A stretch of DNA of 8,415 nucleotides from an uncultured Bacilli bacterium. Its GTDB lineage: Bacteria; Bacillota_I; Bacilli_A; RF39; UBA660. The notes under the pieces were generated by a model. It was not told the DNA's origin and ran no database searches. It saw nothing but the letters and a program-made list of their open reading frames with translations. The stretch lies in NCBI GenBank assembly GCA_934101235.1, contig CAKORH010000035.1, positions 1 to 8,415 on the forward strand. Direction: 5' to 3'. The position numbers and the translations under genes are program-made. Positions 1-6,117 of this stretch are shown piece by piece (within the stretch, counting starts at the first letter, position 1; every line of letters starts with the position of its first letter).

Positions 1-1646
1 AAAATATGAATGAACCACCTGAAAAACCAAGTGGTGAAGATAATGGAAATACTAATTCAAATGAAAATAATACTGATACAACAAAAGAAGAAAATGAGCA
101 ACAAAAAGATAATTCTGAAACAAACAATCAAAATACTACTGGAGAAAATCAAGATAATAGACCAAGCATGCCAAATAATATGGAAAATAACAGTACAAAG
201 TTAGAAACTAAATATTATATAATATTTGGAATAGAAAGTTTATTATTAGGTGCAACAATAACATATATGATTTTATCTAATTTAAATAAAAAAGGAATAA
301 AAGAAACATTTAAAAACAAAGATAAAGTTATAATATTTATAATGAGTACTATTATATTAACTGCTTCACTAACATATGTTGATTCAATTATAACTGAAAA
401 ATATTTTATAAGTAATAGTGAGAACGATATAAAAAATATGAATAATGGTAGCACTAATGTTACATACACTGCAAGTAAGGAAATAAATGAATCAACTACA
501 ATTGATAGTGGAGATTATAATTCTACTGAGAGTGACGAGAATGCAATACTTATAAATAATGGTACATCTACTATAAGCAATATTAATGTTACAAAAACAG
601 GTGACAGTGATTCTGGGGATGCAACTAGTTTTTATGGAAATAATTCCGCAATATTAGTTAAGGGCGGAGCAACTGTAACTTTAAAAAATATAACTGTAGA
701 AACAAATGCCAAAGGAGCAAATGGAGTATTTAGTTATGGTGGAAGCGCTACTACAAATAATTCGAATAGTGATGGTACAACAGTTAACATAAGTAATTCA
801 AAGATAAAAACTACAAAAGATAACTCTGGTGGTATTATGACAACTGGTGGAGGAATTATGAACGCAACAAATTTAGATATTGAAACATCAGGGACTTCAT
901 CAGCAGCAATTAGAACAGATAGAGGAGGCGGAACTGTAAACGTAAACAAAGGTAGTTATAAAACAACTGGACAAGGTTCACCAACAATTTATTCAACAGC
1001 AAACATCACTGTGAAAAATGCTACATTAACATCTACAGCATCAGAAGGAGTTGTAATAGAAGGAAAAAATTCTGTAACATTAGAAAATGTAACATTAACA
1101 GATACAAATAATAAATTAAATGGTCAATCAACTACATATAAAAACATATTTTTATATCAATCAATGAGTGGTGATGCAAGTGAAGGAACATCAACATTTA
1201 CATCAAAAAATAGTAAAATAACTACAAATAAAGGTGATACATTTTATATAACAAACACTACTGCAACAATTAACTTAGAAAATAACGAAATAGTTAATAA
1301 TGATGAAACTGGTAATTTTTTAAGGGCACAAAAAGATTCATGGGGAACTACTAATTCAAATGGAGGAATAGTAATTCTTAATATGACAAATCAAAAAGCA
1401 TATGGAAATATAGAAATAGATTCAATATCTACATTAGATATGACACTAAATACAAAGTCATACTATGAAGGAACTATAAATAATTCTAATACCGCAAAAA
1501 GTATAACATTAAAATTAGATAAAACATCTAGTATTAAATTAACTGGAGATTCATATGTTACCTCATTAGAAAATGAAGACACTAAAAATAGTAATATAGA
1601 CTTTAATGGTTATAAATTATATGTAAATGGAGTTGAAGTTAACTAA
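1..1646 (+). CDS. Cell-surface right-handed beta-helix protein, probably 5'-truncated by the window edge
   Basis: The first visible ATG is at position 6, but the frame is open to the edge and no ribosome binding site can be seen, so the true start may lie outside; numbering here begins at that ATG (546 residues). Residues 1-68 are a disordered Asn/Glu/Gln/Thr-rich tail starting with a Pro-rich PPEKPSGE stretch. Two hydrophobic helices follow (about 70-90 and 108-129), separated by a Lys-rich loop that should be cytoplasmic. This places both the tail and the C-terminal part outside, which argues for a further upstream membrane or signal segment. Residues 150-546 are Cys-free and rich in Asn, Thr, Ser and Gly, with recurring short hydrophobic turns (AILI 180, AILV 215, GVFS 240, GIMT 276, AAIR 300, PTIY 326, GVVI 348), typical of a parallel beta-helix. 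They resemble adhesin-like or Cthe_2159-type carbohydrate-binding proteins of gut Clostridia. There is no LPXTG anchor. Surface attachment or glycan binding is inferred. Confidence 0.75.
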   Translation, partial: NMNEPPEKPSGEDNGNTNSNENNTDTTKEENEQQKDNSETNNQNTTGENQDNRPSMPNNMENNSTKLETKYYIIFGIESLLLGATITYMILSNLNKKGIKETFKNKDKVIIFIMSTIILTASLTYVDSIITEKYFISNSENDIKNMNNGSTNVTYTASKEINESTTIDSGDYNSTESDENAILINNGTSTISNINVTKTGDSDSGDATSFYGNNSAILVKGGATVTLKNITVETNAKGANGVFSYGGSATTNNSNSDGTTVNISNSKIKTTKDNSGGIMTTGGGIMNATNLDIETSGTSSAAIRTDRGGGTVNVNKGSYKTTGQGSPTIYSTANITVKNATLTSTASEGVVIEGKNSVTLENVTLTDTNNKLNGQSTTYKNIFLYQSMSGDASEGTSTFTSKNSKITTNKGDTFYITNTTATINLENNEIVNNDETGNFLRAQKDSWGTTNSNGGIVILNMTNQKAYGNIEIDSISTLDMTLNTKSYYEGTINNSNTAKSITLKLDKTSSIKLTGDSYVTSLENEDTKNSNIDFNGYKLYVNGVEVN

Positions 1647-1683
1647 AAAAGTATATTTGTGAATTATCGCAAATATATTTTTT
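1647..1683 (+). terminator. Rho-independent terminator of the beta-helix gene
   Basis: Immediately after the TAA stop, positions 1647-1661 pair with 1668-1682 over 15 positions (two are G-T wobbles) around a 6-base AATTAT loop, and the stem runs into six T at 1678-1683. The A-run at the 5' foot gives a T-run on the other strand, so it could work in both directions, although no convergent gene is visible. Confidence 0.85.
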
Positions 1684-1684
1684 A

Positions 1685-1713
1685 TATACAAAGAAAAACA
1701 TAAATGTTACAAT
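1685..1713 (+). promoter_or_regulatory. Predicted extended -10 promoter of the first ABC operon
   Basis: TGTTACAAT at 1705-1713 is an extended -10 (TG, one base, TACAAT). A weak -35 match, TATACA, lies at 1685-1690 with a 17-base spacer. It begins two bases after the preceding terminator and would give a leader of about 28 bases before the ATG at 1748, with TAGGAG at 1735-1740 as ribosome binding site. Predicted from consensus only. Confidence 0.55.
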
Positions 1714-1747
1714 AAATACGTAAATATTACTAATTAGGAGCGTAAAT

Positions 1748-2458
1748 ATGATAGAAATTAAAAATGTAACAAAAATATATAACGGAGAAAAAAAAGCAAT
1801 AAACGATGTTAGTTTTAAAGTTAATAGTGGGGAGATATTTGGCTTTATCGGACATAATGGTGCTGGAAAAACAACTATGATAAAAATGATTGTAGGTATT
1901 TTAAATATTGATGAAGGTGATATTTTAATTAATGATAAATCTATTAAAAGTAATCCTATTGAATGTAAAATGAATATGGCCTATGTTCCTGATAATCCAG
2001 ATTTATATGAAAATATGAAAGCAATAGACTTTATTAATTTTATTTGTGATATGTATGAAATTGATACAAATACTAGAAAAGAAAATATAAAAAAATATTC
2101 TAAAATGTTTGAAATAGAAAATAAATTAGGTGATGACATATCAAGTTTCTCTCATGGAATGAAACAAAAAGTTGCTCTAATAGCAGCACTTGCACATAAT
2201 CCAAAAGTATTAATAATGGATGAACCATTTGTGGGTTTAGATCCAAAGGCAGTTTATGACATGAAAGAATTAATGAAACAAATGGCTAAGGATGGTAAAA
2301 CTGTATTCTTTTCAACACACATTTTGGATGTAGCAGAGAAATTATGTGATAGAGTTGCAATAATAAAAAATGGAAATATTGTTAAAATAGGAAAAATGAA
2401 AGATATTAAAGGTGATGAATCACTAGAACAAGTATTTCTTGAATTAGGAGAAAAATAA
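1748..2458 (+). CDS. ABC transporter ATP-binding protein (EcsA/BcrA-like exporter ATPase)
   Basis: A 236-residue nucleotide-binding subunit that would hydrolyse ATP in the cytoplasm to drive the permease encoded next. Motifs in order: Walker A GHNGAGKTT at 35-43; a Q-loop region reading YVPDNPDLYENM (79-90) with Asp82 where Gln is usual; signature FSHGMKQ (133-139) in place of LSGGQ; Walker B LIMDEP (154-159) with catalytic Glu158; D-loop GLDP (162-165); switch His190. The Asp-containing Q-loop and the SHGM-type signature are, as I know the family, typical of the EcsA/BcrA-type exporter branch rather than signs of decay. The start is supported by TAGGAG at 1735-1740. The stop and the permease start share one base (TAATG at 2456-2460), so the two are translationally coupled. 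The substrate is unknown; lipid, peptide or antibiotic export are all possible. Confidence 0.93.
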   Translation: MIEIKNVTKIYNGEKKAINDVSFKVNSGEIFGFIGHNGAGKTTMIKMIVGILNIDEGDILINDKSIKSNPIECKMNMAYVPDNPDLYENMKAIDFINFICDMYEIDTNTRKENIKKYSKMFEIENKLGDDISSFSHGMKQKVALIAALAHNPKVLIMDEPFVGLDPKAVYDMKELMKQMAKDGKTVFFSTHILDVAEKLCDRVAIIKNGNIVKIGKMKDIKGDESLEQVFLELGEK

Positions 2459-4056
2459 TGAAAAAAATAATATCTTTACTAAAAGCAACTTTAACACAAG
2501 ATATGAACATATTTAAATATAGTGCAAATAAAAATTCAAAAAAAATTACTAAAATTTTATTACCGGTTATTTTATTTACTATAGTATGTATAAGTATAGG
2601 AAGTTATGCTTATATGTTAGCAAAACCTCTTCATGAAATAAAATTAACTTATATCATGTTAACAATGTTTTTGTTCGTTGTAACTATACTTACATTTATA
2701 GAAGGTATATTTAAATCTCAAGGAATACTATTTGAAGCAAAAGATAATGATATGTTATTTTCTCTTCCTATAAAAAAAGAAAATATACTATTTATAAGAT
2801 TATTTAAATTAATTTTATTTCAATATATTTTTAATCAAATGTTTTTGCTTCCATCATATATAATTTATATTTATTTTGAACATCCTAATATAAGTTTTTA
2901 TTTATTATCTATCTTAACATATCTTTTAATACCTATAATACCAACTATAATCTCTTCAATATTAGGTTATATTACTAAAATAATATCAAGTAAATTTAAA
3001 TCAAAGAAAATAATTCAAACAATATTTACTGCAATAATATTTATGGGAATATATTTTTTATCATTCAAACTAGATACTTTTATAAAAGGTATAGCAAATA
3101 AAGCAAATAGCATAAATGATTTAATAACTAGTATATATTATCCAATAGGATTATACATTAATTTAATAAACAAATTTAACTTTATTGATTTATTAAAACT
3201 TATTGTAATAAATATAATTCCATTTATATTATTTATTATAATAGGTTCAAAATTATATTTTAAAACAATATATAAATCTAATGAAACAAGTATTAAATCT
3301 AAAGGAAAAATAAAAATAACAAAAAGAAATAAAATATTTAGTTTATCCAACAAAGAATTTAAAAGATATTTTTCATCACCAGTATATATGTTTAATACAT
3401 CATTTGGTTTATTACTATTAATAGTAGCATCAATAATAATTTGTATTAAAGGTGATAAAGTATTTTTTAGTATTTTAAGTACTTATGGAATAAAAACAAA
3501 ATTAAGTATAGAACTTATTTTCTATATAATACTATTGTTTTCTATATACATGACTTCAATAACATCAAGTAGTATTAGTTTAGAAGGAAAAACAATAAAC
3601 ATAACAAAAAGTTTACCTATAAAAACTACAACAATTCTTAATTCGAAATTGCTATTTGCTATTTTATTAGAATTACCATTCATCACACTAAGTACTATAT
3701 TAGTATCTATAAAATATAAATTTAATATATTAATTATTTTACTTATACTTATTTCAGCAATATTAATTATATTATTAAATGGTATTATAGGACTAATAAT
3801 AAATTTAAAATACCCAAAATTAAATTTTAGTAACGATACAGAAGTAGTTAAACAAAGTATGTCTTCTATGTTAAGTGTATTTATAGGAATGAGTATATTA
3901 ATTGTAAGTATTGTACTATTTATTAAATTTATAGACCAAATAAATTTAGCATTATTAATAACAGTATATATCTGTATTATCCTCATAATAGATTTAATTC
4001 TATATAAAATACTAACTAAATATGGAACAAATGAATATAACAAATTAATTGTATAA
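2458..4056 (+). CDS. ABC exporter permease, 532 residues, two similar halves
   Basis: A highly hydrophobic membrane protein with about a dozen predicted helices, partner of the preceding ATPase. The AGGAG at 2446-2450 inside the ATPase gene serves its ATG, which overlaps the upstream stop. It looks like an internal duplication: an amphipathic segment with SLPIK occurs once per half (SLPIKKENILF from 102; SLPIKTTTIL from 385), each preceded by a charged stretch and followed by a hydrophobic hairpin. Near the C-terminal end, an Asn-Leu-Lys-Tyr-Pro-Lys segment (449-454) is followed by TEVVKQSMSSMLS (461-473). I associate this with the large ABC-2-like permeases of Gram-positive bacteria (the group Pfam calls ABC_tran_2), but that is from memory. 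At about 530 residues it is twice the size of ordinary ABC-2 permeases, so one copy may supply all the transmembrane helices. The substrate cannot be deduced. Confidence 0.85.
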   Translation: MKKIISLLKATLTQDMNIFKYSANKNSKKITKILLPVILFTIVCISIGSYAYMLAKPLHEIKLTYIMLTMFLFVVTILTFIEGIFKSQGILFEAKDNDMLFSLPIKKENILFIRLFKLILFQYIFNQMFLLPSYIIYIYFEHPNISFYLLSILTYLLIPIIPTIISSILGYITKIISSKFKSKKIIQTIFTAIIFMGIYFLSFKLDTFIKGIANKANSINDLITSIYYPIGLYINLINKFNFIDLLKLIVINIIPFILFIIIGSKLYFKTIYKSNETSIKSKGKIKITKRNKIFSLSNKEFKRYFSSPVYMFNTSFGLLLLIVASIIICIKGDKVFFSILSTYGIKTKLSIELIFYIILLFSIYMTSITSSSISLEGKTINITKSLPIKTTTILNSKLLFAILLELPFITLSTILVSIKYKFNILIILLILISAILIILLNGIIGLIINLKYPKLNFSNDTEVVKQSMSSMLSVFIGMSILIVSIVLFIKFIDQINLALLITVYICIILIIDLILYKILTKYGTNEYNKLIV

Positions 4057-4058
4057 CG

Positions 4059-4083
4059 AAACTCATTATTTAATGAGTTTTTT
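4059..4083 (+). terminator. Rho-independent terminator of the first ABC operon
   Basis: A perfect 10-bp inverted repeat, AAACTCATTA at 4059-4068 and TAATGAGTTT at 4071-4080, with a very short loop. It runs into six T at 4078-4083 and lies two bases after the permease stop codon. Confidence 0.9.
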
Positions 4084-4085
4084 AC

Positions 4086-4114
4086 TTTATAAAAAATATT
4101 ATATAAGATATAAT
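4086..4114 (+). promoter_or_regulatory. Predicted promoter of the hypermodification-type gene
   Basis: A consensus TATAAT at 4109-4114 is preceded, with a 17-base spacer, by TTTATA at 4086-4091 (four of six -35 positions). Transcription would start near 4121, giving a leader of about 60 bases. Predicted from consensus only, in a very AT-rich spacer where chance matches are frequent. Confidence 0.5.
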
Positions 4115-4138
4115 TAAAAAAAATTAGAAAGAGAAGAT

Positions 4139-4180
4139 ATAAAGTTTTGAATAAAATAACTTAACTTTATTAAGGAGGAG
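4139..4180 (+). promoter_or_regulatory. 5' leader inverted repeat next to a strong ribosome binding site
   Basis: ATAAAGTT at 4139-4146 and AACTTTAT at 4163-4170 form a perfect 8-bp stem with a 16-base loop, ending just before the strong AAGGAGGAG ribosome binding site (4172-4180) of the ATG at 4184. An alternative 5-bp hairpin, CTTAA 4160-4164 with TTAAG 4170-4174, would cover the first bases of that site and excludes the larger stem. Both are weak AT stems. It could be an operator or simply chance. Confidence 0.3.
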
Positions 4181-4183
4181 AAC

Positions 4184-5131
4184 ATGAAAAAAAGAGAAGA
4201 AGTATATGATTTATATTGGTATTTTGCATATGAAAGACAAAATATTTTTATAAAAAAACTAAATGGAGAACCATACCCATGGACAAATGATGAAATTTTA
4301 AATACATATAAATTTTGTAATTCATACAGAGTAAATGATAGAGTAAGTCAATATTTATTAAAAAATGTAATATATAATGGTATCAACTACTCTAAAGAAA
4401 CTATGTTATTTAGAATAATTTTATTTAAACTATTTAATAAAGAATCTACATGGGAATTATTAAAAAACAATTTAAAAGACATAACATTAGATAATTTTAA
4501 TCAAGAAGAATATTCTAAAATATTAACAAATTCTATAGAAAGAGGAGAAAAAATATATAATGACGCATACATAAGTTGCGCTACAAAAGCATTTGGCTAT
4601 GATAGAAAACATGACAATCATTTGGCATTATTAAATAAAATGTTCATAATAGACAAAATGCAAGATAAAATATTAAAATGTAATAATATGACAGATGCAT
4701 TTAATATTATTAAATCATACCCATTAATAGGTAATTTTATGGCTTATCAATTAGTAACTGATATTAATTATAGTGATATTGTTGATTGGAAAGAAGATGA
4801 ATTTACAGTAGCAGGTCCTGGTTCATTGCGTGGAATTAAAAAATGTTTCATTTCTCTAGATGGAATGACTAATGAAGATATTATAAGGTATATGTATGAA
4901 CACCAAGATGAAGAATTTAAAAGACTTAATTATGATTTTAAAAAAATAGGAAATAGAAAATTACAACTTATAGATTGTCAAAATATCTTCTGTGAATTAG
5001 ATAAATATTGTAGACAAGCATTACCAAGTTTAAAATCAAATAGAGTAAAAATAAAAAAGAAGTATACACCAAAAAAAGAAAAAATAGAATATATTTATCC
5101 ACCCAAATGGAATATTAATGAACAACAATAA
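4184..5131 (+). CDS. Putative DNA base hypermodification protein (5-hmdU DNA kinase helical-domain family)
   Basis: A soluble 315-residue protein. Its motif series matches what I remember of the helical domain of phage 5-hydroxymethyl-deoxyuridine DNA kinases and its free-standing bacterial relatives: W-T-x-D at 33-36; Y42, then FCNSYR (44-49) and DR (52-53); LFRIILFKLFN (75-85); a helix-hairpin-like YPLIGNFMAYQLVTD (179-193); DEFTVAGPG (205-213) with GIKKCF (217-222); LQLIDCQN (260-267), FCELDKY (269-275); and PPKWNIN (306-312) near the C-terminus. No P-loop (GxxxxGK) is present, so the kinase part of the phage proteins is absent. In phage, relatives take part in making modified thymines. 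In bacteria the role is unknown, and the reaction is not established from this sequence. The gene has its own predicted promoter, a strong AAGGAGGAG site and its own terminator. Flanking genes are transporters, giving no functional clue. Family call fairly firm; function uncertain. Confidence 0.75.
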   Translation: MKKREEVYDLYWYFAYERQNIFIKKLNGEPYPWTNDEILNTYKFCNSYRVNDRVSQYLLKNVIYNGINYSKETMLFRIILFKLFNKESTWELLKNNLKDITLDNFNQEEYSKILTNSIERGEKIYNDAYISCATKAFGYDRKHDNHLALLNKMFIIDKMQDKILKCNNMTDAFNIIKSYPLIGNFMAYQLVTDINYSDIVDWKEDEFTVAGPGSLRGIKKCFISLDGMTNEDIIRYMYEHQDEEFKRLNYDFKKIGNRKLQLIDCQNIFCELDKYCRQALPSLKSNRVKIKKKYTPKKEKIEYIYPPKWNINEQQ

Positions 5132-5142
5132 GTTGTTTTTTT
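5120..5142 (+). terminator. Compact terminator overlapping the stop codon
   Basis: AACAAC at 5121-5126 pairs with GTTGTT at 5132-5137 across a 5-base AATAA loop that contains most of the TAA stop (5129-5131); a G-T pair (5120/5138) can extend it. Seven T follow at 5136-5142. The stem is short and weak, so termination may be partial, and the 5' arm lies inside the coding sequence. Confidence 0.6.
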
Positions 5143-5161
5143 AAATATTATAAAGTATAAT
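5133..5161 (+). promoter_or_regulatory. Predicted promoter of the AbrB-ABC operon
   Basis: TTGTTT at 5133-5138 and a consensus TATAAT at 5156-5161 are separated by 17 bases. The -35 box lies inside the terminator stem of the upstream gene, so termination and initiation signals share DNA. Transcription would begin near 5168, leaving a leader of about 24 bases. Prediction from consensus. Confidence 0.55.
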
Positions 5162-5179
5162 AAGTATGAAAAGTATAAC
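5153..5179 (+). repeat. Three tandem 9-bp repeats, candidate operator
   Basis: AAGTATAAT (5153-5161), AAGTATGAA (5162-5170) and AAGTATAAC (5171-5179) follow each other without gaps, consensus AAGTATRA plus one variable base. They cover the -10 box and the expected transcription start of the AbrB-like gene and end directly before its AAGGAGGA ribosome binding site (5181-5188). The position suits an operator, possibly for autorepression by the encoded AbrB-like protein, but this is inference. Confidence 0.5.
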
Positions 5180-5191
5180 TAAGGAGGAAAT

Positions 5192-5392
5192 ATGAAAAAA
5201 GATAAATACATAGGTATATGTAAAGTAGGAGAAAAAGGACAAATAGTTATTCCAAAAGAAGCACGTAATATGTTTGATATTAATCCTGGAGATTCAATAA
5301 TTGTATTATGTGACAAGAAAAAAGGAATTGCATTGGTAAAATCTGAAGTAATAGAAGATTTAAGTACAAATATATTTAAAAAAGGAGAATAA
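5192..5392 (+). CDS. AbrB/SpoVT-family (MazE-like fold) DNA-binding regulator
   Basis: A 66-residue protein consisting almost entirely of one swapped-hairpin AbrB domain: the KVGEKGQIVIPKEARNMF stretch at 11-28, then NPGDSIIVL (31-39). Such proteins dimerise through intertwined beta-strands and bind AT-rich DNA. It is shorter than Bacillus AbrB (about 95 residues) and lacks a separate C-terminal oligomerisation domain. The ATG follows a strong AAGGAGGA at 5181-5188. The gene sits two bases ahead of an ABC ATPase gene and would be co-transcribed with it, an arrangement I know from many Gram-positive genomes. It therefore probably controls its own exporter operon, perhaps through the tandem repeats over its promoter. 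An antitoxin role (MazE-type) is less likely, because no toxin gene is adjacent. Confidence 0.9.
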   Translation: MKKDKYIGICKVGEKGQIVIPKEARNMFDINPGDSIIVLCDKKKGIALVKSEVIEDLSTNIFKKGE

Positions 5393-5394
5393 AC

Positions 5395-6117
5395 ATGATT
5401 TGTATAGAAACAAAAAATTTAACCAAAAAATACAAAGATGTTATAGCAGTAAATAATTTAAATCTAAAAATAAACGAACATGAATTATTTTCATTATTAG
5501 GTACAAATGGAGCAGGAAAAACAACAACTTTAAAAATGTTATCAACACTAATTTCACCAACTAGTGGTATGATAAAAATAAATAATCTAGACATAAATAA
5601 GAATAAACAAAATATAAAAGAAATAATAAATATCTCACCTCAAGATACTGCGATAGCAAAAAATTTAACTGTTAAGGAAAATTTAAATTTCTTTGCAGGT
5701 GTATATCAAATAAAAGATAAAGATAAAAAAATAAATGAATTAATTGATTTATTTGAATTAAATGATGTTTTAAACAAAAAGGCATCAACACTATCAGGAG
5801 GATGGCAACGAAAATTATCTATAGCAATATCACTTATAAACGAACCATTAATATTATTTTTAGATGAACCCACATTAGGTTTAGATGTAATAGCGCGAAA
5901 AGAACTATGGAATATTATAGAAAAATTAAAAGATAAAACAACAATAATATTAACAACACATTACATGGAAGAAGCAGAAAAATTATCTAATCGTGTTGGA
6001 ATAATGTCAAAAGGTAACTTAGTTAAAGTAGGTACTCCAAAAGAAATTATCTCACTTTCAAAATGTAAAACTTTTGAAGATGCATTTATAAAGTTTGCTA
6101 CTGGAGGTGAATTATAA
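5395..6117 (+). CDS. ABC transporter ATP-binding protein (DrrA/CcmA-like)
   Basis: A 240-residue ATPase with a fully canonical motif set: Walker A GTNGAGKTT (36-44), Q-loop Gln83 in SPQDTA, signature LSGGWQRK (133-140), Walker B LILFLDEP (152-159) with catalytic Glu158, D-loop GLD (162-164) and switch His189 in TTHYMEEAE. The motif spelling is typical of the multidrug/antibiotic-export branch that pairs with small ABC-2 permeases. AAAGGAGA at 5381-5388, within the end of the AbrB-like gene, is its ribosome binding site, and only two bases separate the genes. The stop overlaps the permease start by one base (TAATG at 6115-6119). It would power the adjacent permease from the cytoplasmic face; the substrate is unknown. 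Confidence 0.94.
   Translation: MICIETKNLTKKYKDVIAVNNLNLKINEHELFSLLGTNGAGKTTTLKMLSTLISPTSGMIKINNLDINKNKQNIKEIINISPQDTAIAKNLTVKENLNFFAGVYQIKDKDKKINELIDLFELNDVLNKKASTLSGGWQRKLSIAISLINEPLILFLDEPTLGLDVIARKELWNIIEKLKDKTTIILTTHYMEEAEKLSNRVGIMSKGNLVKVGTPKEIISLSKCKTFEDAFIKFATGGEL

Noticed and set aside
10..204. Plus-strand 64-residue frame overlapping the start of the beta-helix gene
   Set aside because: Out-of-frame shadow of the Asn/Lys-rich tail, a low-complexity translation without a ribosome binding site.
215..949. Two minus-strand open frames (84 and 71 residues) opposite the beta-helix gene
   Set aside because: They lie wholly within a well-supported gene, have no ribosome binding site of note, and their hydrophobic or low-complexity translations are what the complement of AT-rich codons gives.
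3138..4043. Minus-strand open frames of 71 and 173 residues opposite the large permease gene
   Set aside because: The 173-residue frame is long but is explained by the Ile/Leu/Asn-rich codons of the permease read in reverse; there is no recognisable domain and no promoter or ribosome binding site.
4184..5131. Hypermodification-type gene as part of a prophage
   Set aside because: No phage structural, integrase or replication gene flanks it, base composition looks like that of its neighbours, and it has its own terminator; the window is too short to exclude an old insertion.
5153..5179. CRISPR or transposon-end repeats
   Set aside because: The 9-bp units are too short and have no spacers; no long direct or inverted repeats, transposase or cas genes were seen anywhere in the window.
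5192..5392. AbrB-like protein as a MazE-type antitoxin
   Set aside because: The fold is shared, but the next gene is an ABC ATPase and no small toxin gene lies on either side.
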